A stretch of DNA of 64,000 nt, from NCBI RefSeq assembly GCF_000507765.1, contig NZ_KI669401.1, forward strand, positions 1,290,597 through 1,354,596. Reading direction: 5' to 3'. Each line of letters opens with the position of its first letter. Position 1 is the stretch's first letter. The stretch comes from Streptococcus parasanguinis CC87K (GTDB taxonomy: Bacteria > Bacillota > Bacilli > Lactobacillales > Streptococcaceae). Both the position numbers and the translations under genes were made by a program. This document shows, piece by piece, positions 21,293-29,067 of the stretch. Below the pieces are notes generated by a model that was given only the letters and a program-made list of their open reading frames with translations, ran no database searches and was not told where the DNA came from.

Positions 21293-21619
21293 TTAAAACA
21301 CCAATCGTAATAGGGCGATCAAGACAATTCCAAACAAAACAGTTCCCATAAGGTTTTTGTAACGAAAGGCTACAAAGAGACTGGGAATGGTCACCACTAG
21401 GTCCAACCAGTGAAACTGCGGGAGGCTTCCAATTTTCCCATCTACTAAGCTTGATAAAACCAAGGCAAAGATAATGGAAATAGGCAGGTATTTGAGAAAG
21501 CGAGTTACAGGAGCCGGCAGTCCCTTGTATTTGACTAAGAGGAAGGGCAAGATCCGAGGAATCCAGGTAACGAGGGCTGAGGCCAGAATGGCCATGAAGA
21601 TATAACTATTCACGCGCAT
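21293..21619 (-). CDS. azlD: AzlD-family branched-chain amino acid exporter subunit
   Basis: Small hydrophobic protein with four predicted helices and the AzlD signature TWIPRILPFLL near the N-terminus and LKYLPISIIFALV. It acts with AzlC to export branched-chain amino acids or analogues. I start at ATG 21619 (MRVNSY) behind GGGGGTGG; this overlaps the azlC stop by 14 bp, showing coupling. The open frame runs six codons further upstream. Confidence 0.9.
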   Translation of the reverse strand: MRVNSYIFMAILASALVTWIPRILPFLLVKYKGLPAPVTRFLKYLPISIIFALVLSSLVDGKIGSLPQFHWLDLVVTIPSLFVAFRYKNLMGTVLFGIVLIALLRLVF

Positions 21620-22301
21620 CACAGACCACCCCCACAAAACAGCCGATCAAGGTCGCAGCTAACACTGCTAGAGGTTGCGAAACAAAAAAGAGTAAGAGAA
21701 AGAAACTCACTGCTACTGCTAACAGCACCATGAGCATGGTCTTGGTCTTTTCTGTTAGTTGCATTCCTTGAAACTGGGCTGCAAAAATCCCAATAAACAT
21801 AGCCACTAAGGCAAAATCAAGCCCAAAAGCCTTTGGATCAGGTAGGAGAGATCCCAGAGCTGTTCCGATAACCGTCGCACTGATCCAAGCCACATAGCCT
21901 ACTAGATTGTTCCCATGCATCCAAGGAACTGTAATGGTATCCGTCTTTAACTTCTCACTCAAGTAGACCCCATAACTCTCATCGGTCAGGAGACTTCCAA
22001 TCCCAATGGTATGAGCAAGGCTCGCATCCTTAAAATCCGTGGACGTATGCAGACTCATCAACATATTCCGGAGATTGATCAAACACACCGTCAAGGCCAT
22101 ATTCAGAATCGAAGAGTGGGCCGCAATCAGAGAGAGCATCGCAAACTGAGCTGCCCCAGCATAGACCAAGACACTCATCAAGGCCATCTCCAAAGGAGAA
22201 AGATAGGGAGACGCCACCACACCGCAAGCTAGGCCAATACTGATATAGCCCAAAGCAGTCGGTAGCGCGTCCCTCACCCCCTGCCAAAAATCTTTTTCCA
22301 C
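21606..22301 (-). CDS. azlC: AzlC-family branched-chain amino acid exporter subunit
   Basis: The 231-residue protein has the AzlC pattern: GVRDALPTALGYISIGLACGVVA, the VYAGAAQFA motif in helix 2 and LINLRNMLMSL. It has about seven hydrophobic helices. The start codon is GTG 22301, with AAAGGAG 9 bp upstream, in a transcript from an extended -10 promoter (TGTTATAAT at 22333-22341). It forms a two-gene operon with azlD. Confidence 0.92.
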   Translation of the reverse strand: MEKDFWQGVRDALPTALGYISIGLACGVVASPYLSPLEMALMSVLVYAGAAQFAMLSLIAAHSSILNMALTVCLINLRNMLMSLHTSTDFKDASLAHTIGIGSLLTDESYGVYLSEKLKTDTITVPWMHGNNLVGYVAWISATVIGTALGSLLPDPKAFGLDFALVAMFIGIFAAQFQGMQLTEKTKTMLMVLLAVAVSFFLLLFFVSQPLAVLAATLIGCFVGVVCDARE

Positions 22302-22332
22302 TCTCTCACTCCTTTCTGAATCATTGACCTCT

Positions 22333-22341
22333 ATTATAACA
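22333..22341 (-). promoter_or_regulatory. Extended -10 promoter of azlCD
   Basis: The minus strand reads TGTTATAAT, an extended -10 box, with TTTTCA about 17 bp upstream. Confidence 0.6.
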
Positions 22342-22410
22342 CAAGAAAAAAAGTTGAAAAGGGACCAATGAGAGAGAATGGATAAGCCTCGATATATTTC
22401 TATCTCTCCC

Positions 22411-22998
22411 CTAATGATTCACTTTTAAATCCGACATCTCTAATGACATCTTTTCTTCTTGTGTCATGCTCTCGACAATTTGTTTTTGCTCGCTGGATAT
22501 TGGCAAGATCAAAATCGTAGCAGATTGATCCGGCAATGCTCCACTGTCACTAATTTTATAGCCAATCCGTTGATGTTGATAAATGAATTGCCCATCATAT
22601 TTCCAATTTAATGAAAAGTCAAAATCCTTATCAATTTGAAATCCAGCTTTGTTAATCAATAGAAAAACGGCATATTCTTGTTGATTAGATGAGAAAGTTG
22701 CTCCAGTATAGTTGATCGATAGGCTTCCTTTATTTCCAAGTTCTGGATGTTCCTTGGTTAATTTCTTCCCTAATTCAATTACATTTGATTCTTTTCCTTC
22801 ATACTGTGGTCCCACCACAAACTGCAAGCCTTTTTCATTTTTAACAGTTGAAGACTCTTTTGAAATCTGCTCCGTTTTGCTCTGCGAAGAATCTTTTGAT
22901 TCCTGTCGAGACTGGACGCATGCTGTTAATGATAGAAGCGCTACTAACAAAACGATCGTTTTTTCATCATTTCTACTCCTTTTTCTTGTCCATTTCAT
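22411..22998 (-). CDS. Putative lipoprotein with out-of-frame canonical start (possible frameshift)
   Basis: The frame contains a lipoprotein signal core TIVLLVALLSLTAC (Cys27) followed by a Ser/Lys-rich linker and a domain of unknown family. The only in-frame start is ATG 22998, one base after the stop of the upstream gene and without a ribosome site. A perfect AAAAAGGAG and a double ATG (22970, 22967) sit just downstream but in another frame, which ends after eight codons. One extra A in the six-A tract (22959-22964) would join that start to a normal signal peptide. So it is either a frameshift mutant, a slippage-controlled gene, or translated by coupling with a longer n-region containing Asp-Glu. 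Confidence 0.55.
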   Translation of the reverse strand: MKWTRKRSRNDEKTIVLLVALLSLTACVQSRQESKDSSQSKTEQISKESSTVKNEKGLQFVVGPQYEGKESNVIELGKKLTKEHPELGNKGSLSINYTGATFSSNQQEYAVFLLINKAGFQIDKDFDFSLNWKYDGQFIYQHQRIGYKISDSGALPDQSATILILPISSEQKQIVESMTQEEKMSLEMSDLKVNH

Positions 22999-22999
22999 T

Positions 23000-23668
23000 C
23001 TAGTTACTTTTTTCGATGACTATCTCTTCTACACTATCAAACTGTAAATTCCCTGTTTTAGCTCCTAAAAGAACTGGAACTTTACCAAATTCAAAGGTCA
23101 ATAGAAAAGCCGTAAGAATACCGCCTATCACCAAAAAGATCCCCTCTTGTCCATTATTGTTGAATAAATACATGGCTAAACAGGCCAGTAAGACAACATT
23201 TAATAGATGGGCATCAAAAATTTGCTTTCTTTCTGGTATCGGCTTGAAAGTCACCCTGTATCTCTTCCTCGCTGTAGGAAATAGATTCTTAACTTTTTTA
23301 CGAGCCTTTGCTATAGAAAATCGAAAGAACGCAAAAGATATAAGCATGGCAACCATGAATAAGACCATCTTTAGAAAAATTTGCTGACTAATATCATACT
23401 CACTGAATAGATTTTGTAAGAGTCTATAAACCACTCCAACAAATGGCTGGACTATAATGGCTGCTGTCCCTCCTTTTATTTTATTGATGGGTGTGCCTGG
23501 AATTTCAACTTTTTTATTTACTTCCATCATCTCAACAGTGATAGCTTCCGTTGGCATCCCCCAATAATAGAGCTTAGGCTTCATGGTACTAGCATCTAAC
23601 AGAAATTTTTTGCCATTGTACTCTACCAGTTGGTGACAGAAAATACTTGTTTCTTTATATTCTAACAT
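23000..23668 (-). CDS. Membrane protein, DUF443-like layout
   Basis: The 222-residue protein starts with a short soluble part (VEYNGKKFLLDASTMKPKLYYWGMP) and then has about four hydrophobic segments: near residues 62-82, 100-120, 158-172 and 175-195. The layout and opening resemble DUF443 membrane proteins of staphylococci, but similarity is weak by eye, so treat the family name as a guess. It is fourth in a five-gene envelope cluster, one base upstream of the lipoprotein gene's only in-frame ATG. Confidence 0.65.
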   Translation of the reverse strand: MLEYKETSIFCHQLVEYNGKKFLLDASTMKPKLYYWGMPTEAITVEMMEVNKKVEIPGTPINKIKGGTAAIIVQPFVGVVYRLLQNLFSEYDISQQIFLKMVLFMVAMLISFAFFRFSIAKARKKVKNLFPTARKRYRVTFKPIPERKQIFDAHLLNVVLLACLAMYLFNNNGQEGIFLVIGGILTAFLLTFEFGKVPVLLGAKTGNLQFDSVEEIVIEKSN

Positions 23669-23762
23669 CCTATTTACTTCCTACATGCTTTCAACATAGC
23701 GTCCTAGACGGTACTAACCTGATCAAATCCAGCTTTCTTCTCCCAACCTTCCAGATGAGGCT
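23669..23762 (-). other. Gap with possible gene remnant
   Basis: One minus-strand frame reads VKPHLEGWEKKAGFDQVSTV then stop, with no start, right after the stop of the preceding gene. The composition looks protein-like, as if it were the old C-terminus of a neighbouring protein now cut off by an earlier stop. The evidence is weak. Confidence 0.25.
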
Positions 23763-24671
23763 TTACTCAGCCAATTCACCACCTTTTCCATTGTAGTATT
23801 GTTTAAACTCATCATAAGAACGAATTTCATGTTCTTGACCATCTATTGAGTACCGAGCTTCAATTTTTACACCAGGTAAGGTGTCCTGTCCTTTAGGTGC
23901 AAACCAGTGAAGAAGAGTATCAAACCATTCCTTACTACTTAACAACTGTAATCTAGGTTCAATCCAGTACTCACCACTCAACATTTTCTCTTTGAATTCC
24001 GGATAAATTACAAATAAATTGATATCTGTATTTACATTCTTAGCCTGTTTCTGAAATTTAAATCCTGCTTGAAGGTCAAAACCGGTATTCTTATCGATTA
24101 ATTCCATTAAATTTGTATAGTCTATTATTTTTTCCTTAACTGCACTGCCCTCTGGGATGGCATATTTGCTATAGTATTTCTGTTCATCCAACTTGTAATA
24201 AATATTTTTCCCATTTCCAATACTACGTTCCATTGCGCTACGAGAATCAAAATAGATTAGATCTACAACACTTACTCCACTATTAACATTTATTTGATAA
24301 TCATAAATAAAGGCTTTTGGTGCTGTCTTACGAATCTCATCTAAAGCATTTACGGTTGTTTCTTTAAAATGATTGTCAATCTCGTAATATCGGAATCCGA
24401 CATACTCCCATTTTATTCTGTCATCGGTTTTTACATAGTCAAAACCAACCAGATACTTCCCATCAACCAAGGTCAGATCCTTACTCAAAACAAATTGATT
24501 TTTCTCACCAAATAGCTGAACATCCTTGAGATTCCCTTCATGAATGATTTTTGTTGAGCTAGGTCTCTTTTCGATAGGTTTTTTCTTAGTCTCTGAAGGT
24601 TTAAAATAAAACACCAAACCAACTATAACACCCAATATGAAAACCAGTTTCAAACTTAAAATTTTTTTCAA
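23763..24671 (-). CDS. Membrane-anchored extracellular protein, unknown family
   Basis: A single N-terminal hydrophobic helix (ILSLKLVFILGVIVGLVFYF) anchors a long soluble domain of about 270 residues rich in Lys and Tyr. The C-terminus (RSYDEFKQYYNGKGG) closely resembles that of the first lipoprotein of the cluster (QFDEIQKYYNGKS), so the two are probably paralogues with different anchors. TTG 24671 is preferred, with AGGTGG 5 bp before it; a GTG at 24680 is the alternative. Function is unknown; third in the 22.4-26.3 kb cluster. Confidence 0.7.
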   Translation of the reverse strand: MKKILSLKLVFILGVIVGLVFYFKPSETKKKPIEKRPSSTKIIHEGNLKDVQLFGEKNQFVLSKDLTLVDGKYLVGFDYVKTDDRIKWEYVGFRYYEIDNHFKETTVNALDEIRKTAPKAFIYDYQINVNSGVSVVDLIYFDSRSAMERSIGNGKNIYYKLDEQKYYSKYAIPEGSAVKEKIIDYTNLMELIDKNTGFDLQAGFKFQKQAKNVNTDINLFVIYPEFKEKMLSGEYWIEPRLQLLSSKEWFDTLLHWFAPKGQDTLPGVKIEARYSIDGQEHEIRSYDEFKQYYNGKGGELAE

Positions 24672-24717
24672 TACATCCACCTACTTTTCAAAATCCTCTT
24701 GACCATCAGAGATTTTC

Positions 24718-25263
24718 TTACTTACCATTTTCCACTTCTTGAGATATGATCTCTATCATATAAGGCCATTTGGATAATTGGTAATCAAATTTAAACATAA
24801 ATATCACTAAAAAACTAATGAGCAAAAAGAGGACTGCAATGGTTTCATTGCCAATCACAAACAAAAGAATCGCGGCTACAGTTAGGAGTCTAAAAAGATT
24901 AAGGATACAGGTGAAGTACACCCTTCGTCTCTTCAAGGACCTGATCAATTTTTTTCCTTGATCCTCCTCTAACTTGGATGGCTGTAATTTCAGACTCGCA
25001 TGGTAATATCGAATGATCCACGCCGCAAGAAAGTAGGAGAAGACACCTAAAATTGGAATCGTTCCAAGTCGTACCAACTGATTGTCAAATATTCCAGCCT
25101 CCGCTAATCCATCCGAAATTTTGTTGATAATAAATAATGTAATAGGGAGCAGTACATAAGACCAGTAGTTAGGAGAAGATGTCTCTTCTAGTATGACTTT
25201 TTCCTCCCAATCAAAATGGAAATTCTTGTTCTCCCATATTCCTAAATTAATCATTGTTTGCAT
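24718..25263 (-). CDS. Multi-pass membrane protein, unknown family
   Basis: The 181-residue protein has four hydrophobic segments (about 34-49, 66-85, 116-132 and 138-158). A basic cytoplasmic loop, KLIRSLKRRRVYF, separates the two halves. The N-terminus NLGIWENKNFHFDWEEK is soluble. The start ATG 25263 has AGAGG nearby. Second gene of the envelope cluster, in tandem with the others at gaps of 37-51 bp. No recognisable domain. Confidence 0.7.
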   Translation of the reverse strand: MQTMINLGIWENKNFHFDWEEKVILEETSSPNYWSYVLLPITLFIINKISDGLAEAGIFDNQLVRLGTIPILGVFSYFLAAWIIRYYHASLKLQPSKLEEDQGKKLIRSLKRRRVYFTCILNLFRLLTVAAILLFVIGNETIAVLFLLISFLVIFMFKFDYQLSKWPYMIEIISQEVENGK

Positions 25264-25314
25264 AACAACCTCTTTTTCACTCTCCTTGTATGTTTTCTAA
25301 AAATTCTCTCAGTA

Positions 25315-26289
25315 TCAATATGAAAAAGATTTACCGTTATAATACTTTTGAATCTCGTCGAACTGAGAGATTTTCGTATCCTTATTTTCTATACTCAGTT
25401 CTTTAGGTAGGTAAGCATGATCGTACACAGAAGAACCTAATTTAAGAAATTCTGATTCAAGATCTATCAATTCTTTTCCATTCGTAATGGCACCATTCTC
25501 AGAATTGATCACTTTATACGCAAAACCTTCTGGTTTTGAAAAGAGTTTAAATGCTGTCGGATAAGATGCTCTTAAATTGATATCCCCTTTGAAAGATTTT
25601 TCCTTCCAAAAATAATTATCAAACGGAAGAACTCCAGCAGTGTAGCCTTTACGGGTAGAAATGGAGAGATACACTCTATTTTTCTCATTAACTTCTTCTT
25701 CCGTTATTTCTTTATCGATTTTAAGGGTTTTAAGATTAAGCAAGAAATAACGTGACTGAGTTTGCTTCATAATTTTAATGATAGCGTAGTCATTCCCATT
25801 CATTTTTCGAAGAGTAGGGAAAGGACTATAGAGCTCAAAATCATCGTTTTTTACATACTCCACCATCATCTTCCAAAGATCGACTTCCTTTCGTTTCGCC
25901 TTACTCCCTGTCAAATCATAAATCTCTAAATGGGCAAATTCATCTGATTTCATTTTTTTCGATGGAATAATACCTCTTACTCTGTTCCTTTGTCTAACCA
26001 AATAATTAGAGTTCACCTCAACCCAATCTGATGAATCAGGAGACTTCAAAGATTTCTTCCGTTCTTTTTCATCAAACTTCCATTCGACCACAAGCCCATT
26101 TTTTGCACGGATAAATTGAAAGTCTTTAATATCAGATTTCGCATTATAGACCGAGAATTCGTAAGACTCTTTATCTTTGTCACTTTTTTCAATTTTCTTT
26201 TTTGATTCACATCCTGCAACCAGTAGCAAACAGACAGCAAAGACAAGAATCGTACCAATTCTATATTTATAGCTCTTCTCTTTCTTCAT
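25315..26289 (-). CDS. Lipoprotein, unknown family, first gene of envelope cluster
   Basis: MKKEKSYKYRIGTILVFAVCLLLVAGC is a lipoprotein signal peptide with lipobox VAGC (Cys27). The mature part is strongly basic and acidic (KKKIEKSDKDKES) followed by a domain ending QFDEIQKYYNGKSFSY, shared with the membrane-anchored protein two genes downstream. ATG 26289 was chosen because it begins the signal peptide; the open frame runs 40 codons further upstream into a sequence that does not look coding. It opens a five-gene minus-strand operon of envelope proteins. Confidence 0.75.
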   Translation of the reverse strand: MKKEKSYKYRIGTILVFAVCLLLVAGCESKKKIEKSDKDKESYEFSVYNAKSDIKDFQFIRAKNGLVVEWKFDEKERKKSLKSPDSSDWVEVNSNYLVRQRNRVRGIIPSKKMKSDEFAHLEIYDLTGSKAKRKEVDLWKMMVEYVKNDDFELYSPFPTLRKMNGNDYAIIKIMKQTQSRYFLLNLKTLKIDKEITEEEVNEKNRVYLSISTRKGYTAGVLPFDNYFWKEKSFKGDINLRASYPTAFKLFSKPEGFAYKVINSENGAITNGKELIDLESEFLKLGSSVYDHAYLPKELSIENKDTKISQFDEIQKYYNGKSFSY

Positions 26290-26380
26290 ATCTATTCTCT
26301 TCCACCTCAGTTTCATTCCTTCTATCATACCGAATTTTCTTTCACCTCGCAAATCCGCTACTAGTTGGTGAGATTCCAGC

Positions 26381-26414
26381 AAAAAAGCCATTGGACCTTG
26401 CACATCCAATTGGC
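26381..26414 (-). terminator. Terminator of tsaB-rimI-tsaD
   Basis: Minus-strand stem GCCAATTGGA/TCCAATGGC (one bulge) with a 9-nt loop, followed by six T residues. Confidence 0.8.
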
Positions 26415-26423
26415 TCCTTTTTC

Positions 26424-27434
26424 TTATTCAATTCCTTCAAAGGCCAAGCTTGGTTTGGCATTGAGGTCCCAGCCTGCGAAGTTTTCTTTGTTCCATTCAC
26501 TAACGCTAGCATAGGCAATCATCCCTGCATTGTCCCCGCAGAGACGCAGAGGCGGAATGATGACCTTAACATCCGTGATGTCAGAAGCCAAGCGTTCACG
26601 GAGACCTTGGTTGGCTGCGACCCCACCCGCAACGACTAGAGTCTTGACTGGATATTTCTCCAAAGCCTTCTTGGTCTTGGCCATGAGAATGTCTAAGACG
26701 GCTGCTTGGAAACTCGCTGACAGGTCCGCATTAGAGAGACTTTCCCCTTTTTGCTGGGCATTGTGGTGCAGATTGATAAAGGCCGATTTGAGCCCTGAAA
26801 AAGAAAATTCCAGATTGTCTTCTTTGATCATGGCCCGTGGAAAATCATAAATATCAGCCCCTTGGTGGGCTAGCTGATCAATCTCACGTCCTGCTGGATA
26901 GGTCAAGCCCATCACGCGCCCGACCTTGTCATAAGCCTCTCCTACAGCGTCATCACGGGTCTCTCCGACGATCTTATAATCCCCCGCTTCACTGACATAG
27001 ACCAACTCGGTATGTCCTCCACTCACCAGCAAGGCTAAGAGCGGAAATTCTAAGGGCTCGACGCTTTGAGCGGCCATCAAGTGCCCCGCCATATGATTGA
27101 CAGGAATCAAAGGAAGGCCGTGCACCCAGGCAAAGGCCTTAGCTGCAGCCAAGCCGACTAAAAGAGCCCCAACCAGGCCTGGGCCGTAAGTAACGGCTAC
27201 AGCAGTGACCTCGTCTTCTGTGATGCCGGCTTCTTCTAGGGCTTCTTCAATACATGCCGTGATGACTTCCACATGGTGACGAGAGGCTACCTCAGGCACT
27301 ACTCCACCAAAACGCTTGTGACTTTCGATTTGACTGGCAATGACATTGGATAAGAGTTGGTCGTCATTTTTCAAGACAGCCACGCTGGTCTCATCACACG
27401 ATGTCTCAAAAGCCAAAATATATCTATCTTTCAT
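26424..27434 (-). CDS. tsaD: tRNA N6-adenosine threonylcarbamoyltransferase TsaD
   Basis: TsaD transfers the threonylcarbamoyl group to A37 of ANN-decoding tRNAs. The 336-residue protein begins [16 protein letters not shown] and has [22 protein letters not shown], the metal-binding NHMAGHL (HxxxH), [11 protein letters not shown] and [11 protein letters not shown]. It overlaps rimI by 11 bp and is last in tsaB-rimI-tsaD, so all the modification genes here except tsaC and tsaE are co-transcribed. Confidence 0.97.
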   Translation of the reverse strand: MKDRYILAFETSCDETSVAVLKNDDQLLSNVIASQIESHKRFGGVVPEVASRHHVEVITACIEEALEEAGITEDEVTAVAVTYGPGLVGALLVGLAAAKAFAWVHGLPLIPVNHMAGHLMAAQSVEPLEFPLLALLVSGGHTELVYVSEAGDYKIVGETRDDAVGEAYDKVGRVMGLTYPAGREIDQLAHQGADIYDFPRAMIKEDNLEFSFSGLKSAFINLHHNAQQKGESLSNADLSASFQAAVLDILMAKTKKALEKYPVKTLVVAGGVAANQGLRERLASDITDVKVIIPPLRLCGDNAGMIAYASVSEWNKENFAGWDLNAKPSLAFEGIE

Positions 27435-27861
27435 TTGGGTTCCTCTTCATGATCACGGCATCCTCTATCGGATCGTGATAGTAGTTTTTCCTCCGTGCAA
27501 TTTCTTCAAAATGCATTTTTTTGTATAGGCCTTGGGCCGGTTGATTGGACACGCGCACTTCTAAGAAAATCTCTTTTTGGTCCGGCAACTGCGCGAGTAA
27601 CTGCTGAGCTAGGCCTCGGCCCTGAAAGGCGCGCTTGACCGCAATCTGCAAAACCTCTGCTTCATAGAGAGTATCTTGAATGGCGACAAACCCAAGGACT
27701 TGTCCCTCATCCACAGCTAGGAAATAGGAGATCGATTCCTGCTCTAAATCGGCTTCGATCTGCTCCAACTTCCAGGGACTAGCTTCATAGACATCTTCCA
27801 TCACAGAGAGAATAGCGGCTGCATCCTGAATTCGCCCCTTTTTGATTTCTACTTTGATCAT
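27424..27861 (-). CDS. rimI: Ribosomal-protein-alanine N-acetyltransferase RimI-like (GNAT)
   Basis: The 145-residue GNAT enzyme has the acetyl-CoA motif [15 protein letters not shown] and the family ending [25 protein letters not shown]. It is predicted to acetylate the N-terminus of S18 or other proteins. Its ATG shares ATGA with the tsaB stop. Its place between tsaB and tsaD is conserved in streptococci. Confidence 0.92.
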   Translation of the reverse strand: MIKVEIKKGRIQDAAAILSVMEDVYEASPWKLEQIEADLEQESISYFLAVDEGQVLGFVAIQDTLYEAEVLQIAVKRAFQGRGLAQQLLAQLPDQKEIFLEVRVSNQPAQGLYKKMHFEEIARRKNYYHDPIEDAVIMKRNPNER

Positions 27862-28541
27862 AGACGCTTGATGTAGGAGGTCGTTGTTTCCGTGTGGTCT
27901 TTGAGCCAGTTTTCCTCCGCTTCGACCCGTTTGAGATAATTGGGGACAAAATCATGGAGGCTAGCAGGTACTTGTTTGAGGCCGAGACGTCCGATTTTCA
28001 CTGCATCTGGCAGTGTTTCAGAGCAAGTAGCACTTGGCAGGCTAGAGGCAATCTGCTCCTTAAAAGCCGTGACCTCTCCGACAAAGGTGACCTGCTCACT
28101 CGTTGCTGCACGCTCTAGGACTTCCTCAAATGGAAAATGCCCTTCTGGCGCGACCAGCTGATCTCCTTGGTAAAAACCCGCATAGACGTTGTTCCGACGG
28201 GCATCCATGACAGGTACTACCAAACCTTCTAGATCATCCGGCACTAGGGCTAAGAGGCTTGAAACCCCGACCAATTCAATCCCTAAAGTATGAGCCAAGG
28301 TCTTTGCGGTTGCGACTGCAATGCGCAGCCCAGTATAGCTCCCAGGACCTTCTGCCACCACGATGCGGTCCAAGTCCTTGGGTGTCAAGTCGATTTGTTG
28401 CATCAAAAAATCGATGACCGGCATCAAGGTGATACTATGATTCTTTTTAATGGTTAAAGTTGTTTCTGCAAGTAGAGTCTCATCTTCTAAAATCGCTACA
28501 GAAAGAGCCTTACTCGAGGTATCAAATGCTAATAATTTCAT
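27858..28541 (-). CDS. tsaB: tRNA threonylcarbamoyladenosine biosynthesis protein TsaB
   Basis: TsaB is the non-catalytic partner that stabilises TsaD. It has the same ASKHA-type beginning (LLAFDTSSKALSVAIL) and VAEGPGSYTGLRIAVATAKTLA, but lacks the HxxxH metal site. The 227-residue length is normal. AGGAG lies just upstream of ATG 28541, and TATAAT boxes at about 28563-28573 provide a likely promoter, divergent from rpoY-rnjA. Confidence 0.95.
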   Translation of the reverse strand: MKLLAFDTSSKALSVAILEDETLLAETTLTIKKNHSITLMPVIDFLMQQIDLTPKDLDRIVVAEGPGSYTGLRIAVATAKTLAHTLGIELVGVSSLLALVPDDLEGLVVPVMDARRNNVYAGFYQGDQLVAPEGHFPFEEVLERAATSEQVTFVGEVTAFKEQIASSLPSATCSETLPDAVKIGRLGLKQVPASLHDFVPNYLKRVEAEENWLKDHTETTTSYIKRL

Positions 28542-28694
28542 TTCCTACTCCTCTTGAACTGGATTATATTATACTACAAATTCCCTTCAAATCCCAGCGA
28601 AACTTTCCCTTAGAGTGCAGGATTTTCATATCCAAAACCTCTCAAAAGCTTCTCTATTATAGGTCTTTGCCTCTCTGACTTTTCCAGTCTATCT

Positions 28695-28723
28695 TTTACT
28701 TACAGGCGAATTTATGATATAAT
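28695..28723 (+). promoter_or_regulatory. Extended -10 promoter of rpoY-rnjA
   Basis: TTTACT (28695-28700), 17 bp, then TATAAT (28718-28723) with an upstream TG (TGATATAAT). Confidence 0.7.
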
Positions 28724-28741
28724 GATAATTAATTGTATCGA

Positions 28742-28800
28742 ATCAGGTCCACTAGTTGCGAGTAGAAAACTCTAGTGATTGCACTCCTTCGCAGCTAACA
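28742..28800 (+). promoter_or_regulatory. Structured leader upstream of rpoY
   Basis: The transcript leader of about 100 nt contains pairing segments TTGCGA...TCGCAG and GAGT...ACTC around AGAAA, giving nested hairpins before the GAAAGGA ribosome site. No known riboswitch is recognised and no T-run terminator follows. Confidence 0.35.
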
Positions 28801-28833
28801 AATAGACCGAAATAATGAAAGGAAAATTACTTC

Positions 28834-29064
28834 ATGATTTACAAAGTTTTTTATCAGGAAACAAAAGAACGGAACCCTCGTCGTGAAACGACGCATGCAC
28901 TTTATCTCGATATTGATGCACCGAATGAACGCGAAGGACGCATCCAAGCACGTCAATTGGTTGAAGCAAACACAGATTTCAACATTGAATTTATCACACC
29001 ACTTTCTGAGCAACATCTTGCTTACGAGAAAGAGTCAGGTGCTTTTGAACTAACGGAGTACTAA
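28834..29064 (+). CDS. rpoY: RNA polymerase epsilon subunit
   Basis: The 76-residue protein is the small Firmicutes polymerase subunit (formerly DUF1447): [28 protein letters not shown] and [22 protein letters not shown] are diagnostic. It lies directly upstream of rnjA (3 bp between stop and start), the arrangement conserved across Firmicutes. GAAAGGA precedes the ATG. Confidence 0.96.
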   Translation: MIYKVFYQETKERNPRRETTHALYLDIDAPNEREGRIQARQLVEANTDFNIEFITPLSEQHLAYEKESGAFELTEY

Positions 29065-29067
29065 TCC

